A stretch of 64,000 bases of DNA from an uncultured Oscillospiraceae bacterium (GCA_934597175.1 CAKTQR010000006.1:1-64000); one strand, 5' to 3'; numbered from the stretch's first letter, positions 1 through 8,205 are shown. Made by a program: numbers and translations. The notes: generated by a model from the sequence alone, not told the origin.

Positions 1-49
1 GACCTCCGGCGTGACAGGCCGGCGTTCTAACCGACTGAACCACTCGGCC
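1..49 (-). tRNA. tRNA-Asp (GTC), 3' part cut by window start
   Basis: Read on the minus strand, the sequence gives a 7-nt 5' acceptor strand GGCCGAG, then TG, a D stem GTTC/GAAC, a 5-bp anticodon stem CCGGC/GCCGG and the loop CTGTCAC with anticodon GTC (Asp). The variable loop begins at AGGTC. The T arm, the 3' acceptor strand and the CCA end lie outside the window, so the acceptor pairing cannot be tested. Confidence 0.85.
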
Positions 50-60
50 ACGGCTCAGTT

Positions 61-89
61 AATATAACAGATTTTTTTCTGCTTGTCAA
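61..89 (-). promoter_or_regulatory. Promoter of tRNA-Asp
   Basis: On the minus strand TTGACA (84-89) and TATATT (61-66) are separated by 17 nt. The -10 box ends 11 nt before the tRNA 5' end, which suits a short-leader stable RNA transcript. Confidence 0.75.
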
Positions 90-104
90 TAACTTTCGCA
101 AAAA

Positions 105-281
105 TTATCTTCTCTTTTTGTTTTTTCTCGGACTTTTCTTTTTGTTCTGTTTTCTTTTTGCTGCGGCAGCGGCCTCTTTTTTCTCTTTAAGGGCACGCTT
201 TGTGCGCACATCGATGACGACCATGATGCAAATGGCAACCACAACACCGATGGCGACCCACCAATACCATTCAAGACCCAT
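105..281 (-). CDS. Small single-pass membrane protein, 58 aa
   Basis: The protein starts MGLEWYWWVAIGVVVAICIM. One hydrophobic helix (about residues 5-23) is followed by a very basic Lys/Arg/Ala tail, rich in K and R to the end. That gives an N-out/C-in single-pass layout with a positively charged cytoplasmic tail. The start is chosen because a GGAGG site lies 7 nt upstream of the ATG at 281; a competing ATG at 286, in another frame, sits too close to that site. I do not recognise a family. The tail could contact nucleic acid, ribosomes or anionic lipids, but this is only a guess from charge. The gene lies between the tRNA promoter and the structured RNA transcribed the other way. Confidence 0.7.
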   Translation of the reverse strand: MGLEWYWWVAIGVVVAICIMVVIDVRTKRALKEKKEAAAAAKRKQNKKKSPRKNKKRR

Positions 282-346
282 GACATATCCTCCGTTTTTT
301 TATACCACTATACCGTATGCGAATACCCCTGTCAAATAAAAAAATA

Positions 347-376
347 TGGACAATCCCCGCCTAAAGGGGATATAAT
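347..376 (+). promoter_or_regulatory. Promoter of the structured RNA / murT transcript
   Basis: TGGACA (347-352) and TATAAT (371-376) have an 18-nt spacer. The predicted start is near 381-384, exactly where a long inverted repeat begins. The spacer contains a 6-bp hairpin (ATCCCC/GGGGAT) that, on the minus strand, is followed by a T-rich run and could stop transcription from the opposite direction. Confidence 0.6.
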
Positions 377-380
377 AAAA

Positions 381-656
381 GTTGACGGGAGCTGAGCTCC
401 TGTCGGTTTTGACGGGCAGCTTTCCGCTCATGCTTCGTTGAAGCCCTAGCCCATATATGTCCATTATGTCCGTCGGGCTTCGTCTTGCCTGAACGAAAAT
501 CTGCTCCCTCAAAACTGCAAGGCATCTGTCAGTAGTGTTTTTCGAGGGATTTTCGGCTTTCTTTGGTGAAGGCGTGTCGTAACCCGCCAAGACAAAAAAG
601 GCGAAAAGCACCGAAAGGGCACACTGACAGACGACAGGAGCTCGACTCCCGTCAAC
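381..656 (+). ncRNA. Unidentified structured RNA, about 275 nt
   Basis: The 5' arm (381-405) and the 3' arm (632-656) are complementary at 23 of 25 positions and can close a terminal stem. Each arm can also fold on itself around GGAGCT. Internal pairings are visible: GAAGCCC with GGGCTTC (about 448-483), and CTGTCAGT (about 526-533) with ACTGACAG (about 623-630). No plausible protein with a ribosome site is encoded. A good promoter places the transcript start at the 5' arm. It lacks the RNase P core motif, the SRP helix-8 motif and a tmRNA acceptor/T-arm end, so those families are unlikely. It ends 27 nt before murT without an obvious terminator, so it may be an independent RNA or a long 5' leader. 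Confidence 0.5.
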
Positions 657-683
657 TCATACTACTTCAAACAGAGGCTTGAT

Positions 684-2060
684 ATGAAAAAGAACTTCAG
701 ATTTTATATAGCGCTGTGGATCAGCAAAATGGCGATGCTGCTGCAAAGGATGCTGGGCATGAATGCAAGCTATTTCCCCGGCAAGCTTGCCATTAAGCTG
801 TGCCCGGACTTCCTCGGCCGCATCGATAAGCCCAAGACCATCATCACCGTCACCGGCACGAACGGCAAGACCACCTGCTGCAATATGATATTGGATGTGC
901 TGACGGAAAACGGCTACGATGTTTTGAACAACAAGGCAGGCTCAAATATCGACGCCGGTATCGCAAGCTCGCTGCTCGGTGACGCCGACCTTTTGGGTCA
1001 TGTCAAAAAGCAAATCGCCGTTTTTGAGGTCGACGAGCGCAGCTCGCTGAAGATATACGCCTATGTCCATCCCGACTACGCCGTGTGCACGAATCTGTTC
1101 CGTGACTCGATAGGCCGCAACGCCCACGCGGAGTTTATAAGCTCCATCATCGAGCGGGCGCTGCCGGACGACACATATATGATCCTCAATGCCGACGACC
1201 CGATAAGCAGTCAATTGAAGCCTAATAACAAGCGCAGCTATTTCTCCATCGCCCGCCTCGATACCGACAGGCCCGAGTGCGTCAACATTATAAATGATAT
1301 GCGCTATTGCCCCAAGTGCGGCGGCAGGGTAGAGTACGAATATGTGCGCTACCACCACATCGGCAAGATGAAGTGCACAAGCTGCGGCTTTGCCTCGCCC
1401 GAGGGCGATTACACCGCAAGCCCCGATTGGGCAGCCGGCACATTCACCGTCGCAGCCCCCGAGGGAGAGGAGACATACCCCCTCATGAGCGACAGCGTGT
1501 TCAACACCTACAATCAGGTGACGGTCGTCGCCCTGCTGCGCACCTTCGGCCTTTCCGCCGAAGCCATTGCTGCGAGCTTTGCGCACATGAGCATCGTCAA
1601 AAGCCGCTACACCAAGCGTGAGAAAAACGGCATCGAGGTCGTGACCAACATGACCAAGGGCCAGAATCCCGTTGCCTGCTCGATAGTGTTTGACTACATC
1701 CGCTCCGAGCCCGGTCAAAAGGAGGTCATCGTCATGCTCGACGATAAGACCTACAAAAAGACCACCGAGATAGTCACATGGGTGTACGATGCCGACTTTG
1801 AATTTTTAAACGACGAGAGCATCAGCCGTGTCGTCGCCTGCGGCGTCAGAGTGCATGATTACCACCTGCGTCTGCTTTTGGCGGGCGTGCCAGAGAAAAA
1901 GATACGCTGCGTGGAAAACGAGCTTGATGCACCGTCGCAGCTGCTGCTTGATGAAACCGACAAGGTGTTTATCCTGCACGACCTGACAACGCCCGAGACG
2001 ACGAGACTCGTGTGCGACGGCGTTCTGGCGGAGATCGAGAAAAGGGAGGCGGAAAAATGA
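684..2060 (+). CDS. murT: MurT-like Mur ligase family protein (lipid II isoglutaminyl synthase subunit)
   Basis: MurT is the ATP-dependent subunit that, with the glutaminase GatD, amidates D-Glu of the peptidoglycan stem peptide at the cytoplasmic face of the membrane. Visible here are a hydrophobic N-terminus, the Mur-ligase P-loop TGTNGKTT (residues 57-64), the central Mur domain, and a zinc ribbon (CPKCGG about residues 209-214, CTSCG about 232-236). A C-terminal DUF1727-type domain contains VTWVYDADFE. At 458 aa it has the usual family length. The signature that normally precedes the latter motif (ADGRD-like in MurT proteins I know) reads KKTTEI here, so the active site may be altered. 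The stop overlaps the next start by ATGA. A weak AGAGG site precedes the ATG. Confidence 0.8.
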   Translation: MKKNFRFYIALWISKMAMLLQRMLGMNASYFPGKLAIKLCPDFLGRIDKPKTIITVTGTNGKTTCCNMILDVLTENGYDVLNNKAGSNIDAGIASSLLGDADLLGHVKKQIAVFEVDERSSLKIYAYVHPDYAVCTNLFRDSIGRNAHAEFISSIIERALPDDTYMILNADDPISSQLKPNNKRSYFSIARLDTDRPECVNIINDMRYCPKCGGRVEYEYVRYHHIGKMKCTSCGFASPEGDYTASPDWAAGTFTVAAPEGEETYPLMSDSVFNTYNQVTVVALLRTFGLSAEAIAASFAHMSIVKSRYTKREKNGIEVVTNMTKGQNPVACSIVFDYIRSEPGQKEVIVMLDDKTYKKTTEIVTWVYDADFEFLNDESISRVVACGVRVHDYHLRLLLAGVPEKKIRCVENELDAPSQLLLDETDKVFILHDLTTPETTRLVCDGVLAEIEKREAEK

Positions 2061-2761
2061 AGATAGAGGTCCTGTTTCCCGAGGCGGCAAATCTTTTCGG
2101 CGACTGCTGGAATCACCGCTATTTAAAGGAGTGCCTGCCCGAGGCGGAGTTTGTGTACACCTCGTTCGGCGACACGCCGGCGTTCGTTGACGGCGATGTG
2201 CAGCTTGTTTACATGGGCGCAATGACCGAAAGTGCGCAGGAGCGTGTGATAGAAAAGCTCATGCCGTACCGTGAGCGCATAGCGCAGCTTGTTTCCGGCG
2301 GCACAGTGTTTTTAATGACCGCAAACGCCGGTGAGGTGTTCTGCGACCACATCGAAAACGAGGACGGCAGCCGTGTTGAGGGACTCAAGATTTTTGACCT
2401 GTACGCCAAGCGGGACATGATGCATCGGCACAATTCCACCGTGCTGTGCGAGTTTGAGGGCATGAAGCTCGTGGGCTTCAAGGCCGAGTTTTCGCAGCTT
2501 TACGGTGATAATTCCGCAAACGCCTTTGCCACGGTCAGCTACGGCACGGGCATTAATTCAAAAAGCAAGCTTGAGGGCGTGCGGATAAACAATTTCTTCT
2601 CCACGGCGATTGTCGGTCCGTTCCTGCTCATGAATCCCGACTTTGTGAAATATCTCATGACCCTCCTCGGCGTCGAAAACCCCAAGCTCAAATACGAGCC
2701 CGTCATCACGGACGCCTACAAAAAGCGCCTTGCCGATATCGAGAGAATGGCAGCTAAGTAA
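2057..2761 (+). CDS. GatD-like glutamine amidotransferase homologue lacking catalytic Cys and His
   Basis: The position after murT with a 4-nt overlap, the length of 234 aa and the overall type 1 glutamine amidotransferase pattern all point to GatD, the glutaminase that feeds ammonia to MurT. The nucleophile elbow expected as xCGG reads FLMTANAG (residues 86-92), with Ala89 where Cys should be. The C-terminal motif expected as TYLHGPxLxxNP reads TAIVGPFLLMNP (183-194), with Val186 in place of His. The protein therefore probably cannot hydrolyse glutamine by the standard mechanism. It may be a structural or regulatory partner, or MurT may use free ammonia or perform a different ligation. The alignment was done by eye, so the exact positions are an inference. 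Confidence 0.7.
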   Translation: MKIEVLFPEAANLFGDCWNHRYLKECLPEAEFVYTSFGDTPAFVDGDVQLVYMGAMTESAQERVIEKLMPYRERIAQLVSGGTVFLMTANAGEVFCDHIENEDGSRVEGLKIFDLYAKRDMMHRHNSTVLCEFEGMKLVGFKAEFSQLYGDNSANAFATVSYGTGINSKSKLEGVRINNFFSTAIVGPFLLMNPDFVKYLMTLLGVENPKLKYEPVITDAYKKRLADIERMAAK

Positions 2762-2762
2762 C

Positions 2763-2793
2763 AAAAACCGGAGTGCATCGCACTCCGGTTTTT
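2763..2793. terminator. Bidirectional terminator between gatD-like gene and the MBL hydrolase
   Basis: A perfect 14-bp stem (AAAAACCGGAGTGC with its complement) around the loop ATC has A and T tracts at both ends. It serves the convergent genes on either side. Confidence 0.9.
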
Positions 2794-2800
2794 AATTTAA

Positions 2801-3415
2801 TCAGCCAAGCTCAAGCACCGTTACCGATTTGGTGAGGGGCGTTTCTATCGTCAGGGTGTTTGAGAGCAGGCGGGTTACGGCGGACTCGTCGAACAGGGAG
2901 AGAAACTCGTCGACGGGGGCGATGTTTTGAAGTCCGGCGCTGCCGCAGCGGTAGTGCATGGGGACTGTCACCGTGGGCTTTATCTGCTCGCAGACAGCCT
3001 TTGCCGCCTTGGCGTCGAGCGTGTACACGCCGCCGACGGGTATCAGCAGAATGTCAATTTTGCCGAGACTGCTCAGCGTTTCGGCGCTCAGCTCGTGGCC
3101 GAGGTCGCCGCAATGGGCGACGGTGAGCCCCTCGGCGGTGACGACGGTGATGAGATTATCGCCACGCTTTGCGCCCATACATTCGTCGTGGAAGGTGGGT
3201 ATGCTGTACATCGCAAAGCTGGGCTCGCTGCCCGTGAGCGTGACCGCCTCGGGACAGTAGTGGTCGGAATGGCGGTGGCTGCAAACGACTGCGTCTGCTG
3301 TAATTTCCGGCAGCGCAAGCCCCGGCACAGAGCCCGGAGCATAGGGGTCAAACACCACGCTGCCGCTTGCGGTCTCCAGCTTGAAGCAGGCGTGACCGTA
3401 CCATGTAAGCTTCAT
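2801..3415 (-). CDS. UlaG-like metallo-beta-lactamase-fold hydrolase
   Basis: The 204-aa protein starts MKLTWYGHACFKLE, typical of the compact UlaG/YtkL-like metal-dependent hydrolases. Metal-binding motifs are visible: CSHRHSDHYCP (an HxHxDH site, about residues 52-62), AHCGDLGHE (about 106-114) and PMHYRCG near the C-terminus. The substrate is unknown; relatives include lactonases and phosphodiesterases. The start at 3415 is chosen because it gives the family's usual N-terminus and overlaps the stop of the upstream gene by one base (TAATG), implying translational coupling. It is last in a three-gene operon with an alpha/beta hydrolase and a permease. Confidence 0.8.
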   Translation of the reverse strand: MKLTWYGHACFKLETASGSVVFDPYAPGSVPGLALPEITADAVVCSHRHSDHYCPEAVTLTGSEPSFAMYSIPTFHDECMGAKRGDNLITVVTAEGLTVAHCGDLGHELSAETLSSLGKIDILLIPVGGVYTLDAKAAKAVCEQIKPTVTVPMHYRCGSAGLQNIAPVDEFLSLFDESAVTRLLSNTLTIETPLTKSVTVLELG

Positions 3416-4317
3416 TAGATATACTCCTTTATAAACCGGTCGAGCTTCTGCGCATACGCCTCGGGTGCGATGTGCATCGTCTCGATGTGCTTTGTGCCCT
3501 CGGTGAACAGGCAGTCCTTGTCGTTCGGGCAAAGCTCAAATATCCTCGGTGCCATGGAAAACGGCACTGTTTTGTCGTCCTTGCCGTGCACGATGAGAAA
3601 CGGCAGGGGCGAATTTTTAATGTTCTCCCGCACATCCGTCTCGGCAAGGTCGTAGCCTGCAACAATGCGGTTTAGACCCGCCATGAGCCCGTAGAGCGGC
3701 CCAAGCTGCGAGCGCAGTATCTCCCGAGCGTCGATAAAGCCGCTGTCGGCGACGATAAACTTCACGCAGTCCGGGCAGCGGTCGCTCATCTTGAGCACCG
3801 TTGCGCCGCCGAGGGAAAAGCCGTGCAGCACGACCTTTATATCCTCGCCGAACTGAGAGCGCAGAAAGTCGAGCCACTTAAGGCAGTCGGCACTTTCAAA
3901 CACATCGTAGCCGAAGAGCTTGCCGCCGCTTTCGCCGGAGGCGGTGTTGTCGCAGGTGAAGATGTCAAAGCCACGGCTGTGGTACAGGTCGTAGAACATG
4001 CCTGCGGTCTCGGCGTGCTCGGAGTGGTAGCCGTGCACGATGAACACGAGCCTCTTGCCCGGCTTTTTGCCCGCGGGATAGTAAAACCCTTGAAGTGCCT
4101 CACCCCGGTCGGAATTTATGGTGTAGCGTACATGCATTTTCTCCCGCAGCCTGTCGGCAGCGGAGTCCCGCCGCTCGTAGTAGTCCTCGGCGTGACCCTT
4201 TTTATCCAGAAGCAGGGTGCTGAGTCTTGAGCGGCTGCGCCAGAACACGAAGCGGTAGATATCCAAAACGGCGTAGACCGGCACGGCGGCTGCCGCAATG
4301 ATAAGCGCTCTGTTCAT
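3415..4317 (-). CDS. Membrane-anchored alpha/beta hydrolase
   Basis: The 300-aa protein has an N-terminal hydrophobic helix (residues about 3-24), then an alpha/beta hydrolase fold. Catalytic elements are visible: the nucleophile elbow HGFSLGG (GxSxG, about residues 153-159), an acid in VHGKDDKTVPF (about 247-257) and His in GTKHIETMH (about 282-290). The oxyanion region reads IVHGYHSEH. These are serine hydrolases (esterase, lipase or peptidase-like), but the substrate cannot be told from sequence. It is separated by one base from the permease upstream and overlaps the metal hydrolase downstream by one base. Confidence 0.8.
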   Translation of the reverse strand: MNRALIIAAAAVPVYAVLDIYRFVFWRSRSRLSTLLLDKKGHAEDYYERRDSAADRLREKMHVRYTINSDRGEALQGFYYPAGKKPGKRLVFIVHGYHSEHAETAGMFYDLYHSRGFDIFTCDNTASGESGGKLFGYDVFESADCLKWLDFLRSQFGEDIKVVLHGFSLGGATVLKMSDRCPDCVKFIVADSGFIDAREILRSQLGPLYGLMAGLNRIVAGYDLAETDVRENIKNSPLPFLIVHGKDDKTVPFSMAPRIFELCPNDKDCLFTEGTKHIETMHIAPEAYAQKLDRFIKEYI

Positions 4318-4318
4318 A

Positions 4319-5476
4319 TCAGGTCACCGGCAGCAGCGCACCCACGCTCGAGAGCAGCGTGAACACGACGATGAATATCTGAAACGGCAGCGAGCCGAAC
4401 TTGCCGCAGATAGGCGATGCGCCCGTGCGGTGGCGTGAGCGGTTGTAGGCGACGATGATGCCGATACCGGTCACGACCTGGATGATGCTTGCAAAGCGGG
4501 TGAAGCCGACGAAGCTCGACAGCCCGAACAGCGCAAGGATAAGGCAGGGAGCGGAGGCGACGAGCCAGCTTATATTCTTGCTCCAGCCGGTCTGCTCGCC
4601 GACGATGTCACGCAGGTTGAGCGTGTTTGCCCAAAAGCTCGTGGCGAGCGCCAGCAGCGTGAAGATATAGCCGATGATGCTGACCCAGCCACCGAGGTGA
4701 CGGGAAAGGTCGACAAGTGCGCCGTCCTCGGTGATGTCCTTGCCTGCACCGAGCAGAGTCATCGTGGTGATGAGCAGGATAAGGCAGGCGTTTATGCCGA
4801 GACCCGCTGCGATAGCACCACGGATGCGCTTTACATCGCCGTTGAGGCCCTTTACCACCTGTGGGGTGCTCATGACTGCCGACAGCGAGAAGCTTATCAT
4901 GCCAAACAGCGCCAAGGCGTTGTTAAGTCCGTGCCAGCCGGTGGGGAAGGCGCTCGTTTTATTAAGCAGCGTCGCAACGAACAGGATGCCCACAACGCCG
5001 ACCATCGAGCCGACGGCGATCTTTTCGCATATGCCGACAAGCTTCATGCCGACGAACACCACGCCTGCGCCGATGACATAGAAAATGAGCATGCCGACGA
5101 TGTCCGGAAGCCCAAACCACGAGCGGAACACCGCAGCTGCTCCCGTCAGAAATGCGCTGACATTGACGATGACGGATAGACCCAGCAGCAAAAACGCCGC
5201 CCAGGTGAAAATTTTCTTGATAACGCCCGAGAACAGCTCTGCGTCAAAGCAGGATATAAACTGCGCACCGTTATTGTTGTACGAAAGCTCGGCGATGACG
5301 AAGTGGAGGACTAGTGCTACGATGTAGCCGAAAAGCAGTATCCATATCATCTCACGAAAGCTGTTGTGCGCCGCAAGGTAGGGCACGGACAGTATGCCTG
5401 CGCCGACACCGTGGCCGACGATGATGCTCGCCGCCTCAAAAAATGTAAGTTCGGATTCTCCTTTTATGTTTGGCAT
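4319..5476 (-). CDS. Amino acid permease, AAAP/HAAAP type
   Basis: The 385-aa polytopic membrane protein has about eleven hydrophobic segments. Its first helix carries GHGVGAGILSVPYLAA, the unwound GxGxGI helix typical of APC-superfamily transporters. Overall it resembles aromatic or hydroxy amino acid permeases of the AAAP/HAAAP group, which import amino acids with protons or sodium. Substrate assignment is not possible by eye. It is the promoter-proximal gene of the operon with two hydrolases, so imported or released amino acid derivatives may be the shared theme (inference). Confidence 0.75.
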   Translation of the reverse strand: MPNIKGESELTFFEAASIIVGHGVGAGILSVPYLAAHNSFREMIWILLFGYIVALVLHFVIAELSYNNNGAQFISCFDAELFSGVIKKIFTWAAFLLLGLSVIVNVSAFLTGAAAVFRSWFGLPDIVGMLIFYVIGAGVVFVGMKLVGICEKIAVGSMVGVVGILFVATLLNKTSAFPTGWHGLNNALALFGMISFSLSAVMSTPQVVKGLNGDVKRIRGAIAAGLGINACLILLITTMTLLGAGKDITEDGALVDLSRHLGGWVSIIGYIFTLLALATSFWANTLNLRDIVGEQTGWSKNISWLVASAPCLILALFGLSSFVGFTRFASIIQVVTGIGIIVAYNRSRHRTGASPICGKFGSLPFQIFIVVFTLLSSVGALLPVT

Positions 5477-5505
5477 GGCTGTATCCTTTCTGCTTTTTTG
5501 TGGTC

Positions 5506-5534
5506 ATTTTAACATGATATGAACTAATTAGCAA
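5506..5534 (-). promoter_or_regulatory. Promoter of the permease-hydrolase operon
   Basis: On the minus strand TTGCTA (5529-5534) is followed after 17 nt by TAAAAT (5506-5511), about 30 nt before the permease start. Confidence 0.6.
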
Positions 5535-5564
5535 TAAAAGAACACAAAAGCGCAAAATATGTCA

Positions 5565-5593
5565 TTTACAGGACGAAAATGTTGTATTATAAT
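5565..5593 (+). promoter_or_regulatory. Promoter of the nucleotide-sugar dehydratase gene
   Basis: TTTACA (5565-5570), a 17-nt spacer and TATAAT (5588-5593). It diverges from the permease promoter 31 bp away. Confidence 0.8.
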
Positions 5594-5637
5594 GTATTTT
5601 ATAAACAAAATGTGAGGGAAATAAGGAAATCGGGAAG

Positions 5638-7515
5638 ATGGAGAAAAGGCTGGAGCAATTTAACAGGCAGAAGTTTGTGAGAGTTGTCTGCCTGGTGATA
5701 GCGGATGCGGTGCTTATAAATGCGGCGGCGTTTCTTGCGCTGTTTGTGCGGTTTGAGTTCAGCTTCGAGCTGCTCGGTCAGACGGAGTATTTAAGCGGAC
5801 TTGTGACCTACTCGTGGCTCAATACGCTCGGTGCGCTGCTCATATTTTATCTTATGAAGCTGTATGACAGCCTGTGGGAGTATGCAAGCACCGCCGAGCT
5901 TATCCGGGTGTTCATTGCGTCGGTGCTGTCTGCCGGTGCGTGCGTTGTCGGCATGATGATGCTGAAGATATACATGCCCCGCAGCTTTGCACTTTTGTAT
6001 GCGGGCGCTCTGACGGCGCTTTGCTCTGCGCTCAGGCTCGTATACAGGGAGATAAGGCGTGCAAGGACTCGTGAGGGCGGCGGCGAGCGCAAGCGCACCA
6101 TGCTCATCGGCGGCGGACAGGCAGGCTCGATGGTGCTGCGTGAATTTCAGTTCAGCGCCCATTCCGAGAACAATGTCGTGTGCATTATCGATGACGACCG
6201 CTCCAAGTGCGGCAGCTACATGCGCGGCGTGAAGATAGTCGGCGGGCGTGACGATATCGTGCCCATGGCGGAAAAATACGGCGTTGAGGAGATAGTCCTC
6301 GCCATACCCTCGGCAAGCCGCCGTGAAAGGCTCGATATCCTCGATATCTGCCACCTCACGGGATGTACCCTGCGCACCCTGCCGGGACTGTATCAGCTTG
6401 CTAACGGCGAGGTCAGCATCCAGAGCATCAAGCATGTCGATATAGAAGACCTCCTCGGCCGTGACACGGTCAAGACCGACCTAAACGAGGTCAAGGCGTA
6501 TGTACAGGGCAAGGTCGTCTTAGTCACCGGCGGCGGCGGAAGCATCGGCAGCGAGCTGTGCCGTCAGGCGGCGGCGATGAGCCCCAAGCAGCTCATCGTT
6601 TTCGACATTTACGAAAACAACGCCTACGACCTGCAAATGGAGCTCAAGCGCAACCACCCCGAGCTCGACCTTGTCGTGCTCATAGGCTCGGTGCGTGACG
6701 AGACGAGGGTCAACAACATCTTTGAAAAGTACCGCCCCGACCTTGTCTGCCATGCTGCGGCGCATAAGCATGTTCCGCTCATGGAGGATTCGCCGTTTGA
6801 GGCGATAAAGAACAATGTGTTCGGAACTTATAATGTCGCAAGAGCTGCCGACCGATTCGGCACGCAGAGGTTTATCCTCATTTCCACCGATAAGGCCGTC
6901 AACCCCACCAATGTCATGGGTGCGTCAAAGCGCATCTGCGAGATGGTCGTGCAGACGGTGAACGAGCGCTCGAAAACCGATTTTGTCGCCGTGCGCTTCG
7001 GTAATGTCCTGGGCTCGGCGGGCAGCGTTATCCCGCTTTTTCGCAAGCAGATAAAGGAGGGCGGCCCGGTCACGGTGACGCACAAGGAGGTCATCCGCTA
7101 CTTCATGACCATCCCCGAGGCCGTGCAGCTTATCTTCCAGGCCAACGCCTACGCAAACGGCGGTGAGATATTCGTCCTCGACATGGGCGAGCCCGTGAAG
7201 ATCGACGATCTTGCCCGCAATATGATAAGGCTGTCGGGCTTTGAGCCGGATGTGGATATCAAGATAGAGTACACCGGCCTGCGCCCGGGCGAGAAGCTCT
7301 ATGAGGAGCTGCTCATGTCCGGCGAGGGACTTAAAAAGACGAAAAACGACCTTATCTACATAGGCAGCGAGGTCGATTTCGACAAGCCCGAGTTCGAGGA
7401 AAACCTCATGGAGCTCAAGGCGATAAACGAGACCTCCGAGCGGGAGCTGCGTGATAAAATTGCGCAGATAGTCCCGACCTACCACATCCCCGACCACCAG
7501 AAAATTTCGGTTTAA
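5638..7515 (+). CDS. Membrane nucleotide-sugar 4,6-dehydratase (CapD/FlaA1/PglF family)
   Basis: The 625-aa protein has four N-terminal transmembrane helices (about residues 15-135). A first Rossmann segment follows with IGGGQAGSMVLREF (about 157-170), then a C-terminal short-chain dehydratase domain with TGGGGSIGSEL (about 297-307). The catalytic stretch STDKAVNPTNVMGASKR (about 420-436) is typical of UDP-GlcNAc 4,6-dehydratases. These enzymes make UDP-4-keto-6-deoxy sugars that feed diacetamido sugars, capsule or glycoprotein glycans. The gene stands alone between a promoter and a terminator, so other glycan genes must be elsewhere. The exact sugar is not determined. Confidence 0.88.
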   Translation: MEKRLEQFNRQKFVRVVCLVIADAVLINAAAFLALFVRFEFSFELLGQTEYLSGLVTYSWLNTLGALLIFYLMKLYDSLWEYASTAELIRVFIASVLSAGACVVGMMMLKIYMPRSFALLYAGALTALCSALRLVYREIRRARTREGGGERKRTMLIGGGQAGSMVLREFQFSAHSENNVVCIIDDDRSKCGSYMRGVKIVGGRDDIVPMAEKYGVEEIVLAIPSASRRERLDILDICHLTGCTLRTLPGLYQLANGEVSIQSIKHVDIEDLLGRDTVKTDLNEVKAYVQGKVVLVTGGGGSIGSELCRQAAAMSPKQLIVFDIYENNAYDLQMELKRNHPELDLVVLIGSVRDETRVNNIFEKYRPDLVCHAAAHKHVPLMEDSPFEAIKNNVFGTYNVARAADRFGTQRFILISTDKAVNPTNVMGASKRICEMVVQTVNERSKTDFVAVRFGNVLGSAGSVIPLFRKQIKEGGPVTVTHKEVIRYFMTIPEAVQLIFQANAYANGGEIFVLDMGEPVKIDDLARNMIRLSGFEPDVDIKIEYTGLRPGEKLYEELLMSGEGLKKTKNDLIYIGSEVDFDKPEFEENLMELKAINETSERELRDKIAQIVPTYHIPDHQKISV

Positions 7516-7518
7516 TTC

Positions 7519-7552
7519 AAAAACGCTGATGCACATCGCATCAGCGTTTTTT
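7519..7552. terminator. Bidirectional terminator
   Basis: A 14-bp stem (AAAAACGCTGATGC with its complement) and a 5-nt loop, with A and T tracts, lies between the convergent dehydratase and spoVT genes. Confidence 0.9.
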
Positions 7553-8091
7553 CAGCTTTCCATCTGCTTGCCGAGGAAGCTTGCAACGGTCTGCGCAAGC
7601 GTGTACTCAATATCGGTGCACGGTGCGGAGCTTTGCTGCACAACGAACAGCACGCAGCCCATCACATCACCCTCGGAAATGACCGGCGCTGCGACCGAGA
7701 CGCACAGCTTTTCGTCGTTGTCCGAAACGGGGATGCAGCCGCTGCCGTCGTAGCGATAGGTGTTGCGGCCCTCCATGATGTGCTCAAGTCCGGCGGAGAT
7801 GCGCTTATCCAAAAGCTCACGCTTAGCGCCGCCGGAAATTGCGATGACCGTGTCACGGTCGCAGACTGCGGCGATGGCGTCGGTCGATTTGTGCAGACTG
7901 TCGCAGATCTGGGCTGCGAAGTCCGACAGCTCGCCGATGGGCGAGTATTTTTTAAAAATGACCTCGCCGTCCTTGTCGGTGTATATCTCCAGCGGGTCGC
8001 CCTCACGGATGCGCATGGTGCGGCGGATCTCCTTGGGGATGACGACCCTGCCGAGATCGTCGATCCTTCTGACTATTCCGGTTGCTTTCAT
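7552..8091 (-). CDS. spoVT: Stage V sporulation protein T (AbrB-type regulator)
   Basis: SpoVT is a transcription factor that tunes late forespore gene expression. The 179-aa protein begins MKATGIVRRIDDLGRVVIPK, the characteristic AbrB/SpoVT swapped-hairpin DNA-binding domain (residues 1-50), followed by a GAF-like domain. The start at 8091 is chosen for this N-terminus and for an AGGAGA site 9-10 nt upstream. Its presence suggests a sporulating lineage, although spoVT also persists in some asporogenous Clostridia. Confidence 0.92.
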   Translation of the reverse strand: MKATGIVRRIDDLGRVVIPKEIRRTMRIREGDPLEIYTDKDGEVIFKKYSPIGELSDFAAQICDSLHKSTDAIAAVCDRDTVIAISGGAKRELLDKRISAGLEHIMEGRNTYRYDGSGCIPVSDNDEKLCVSVAAPVISEGDVMGCVLFVVQQSSAPCTDIEYTLAQTVASFLGKQMES

Positions 8092-8205
8092 ATATTTCTT
8101 TCTCCTTTGCCTGAATACTTCTTCCGTGCTATTGTTTGCAGCTTTCGGAAGAATATGCGGCTCGGGCAAAAATGTCGTTTTCCTGCGTAAAAATGCAATC
8201 GGACA

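Noticed and set aside
300..611. 103-codon minus-strand frame across the structured RNA
   Set aside because: It has no ribosome site, and its translation follows the RNA helices with no domain or membrane pattern.
381..656. RNase P RNA, tmRNA or SRP RNA identity for the structured RNA
   Set aside because: The conserved core of RNase P, the tRNA-like ends of tmRNA and the SRP helix-8 motif are all absent.
942..1718. 258-codon open frame antisense to murT
   Set aside because: It is a shadow of strong GC codon bias; there is no ribosome site and its translation has no recognisable domain, whereas the plus frame has all MurT motifs.
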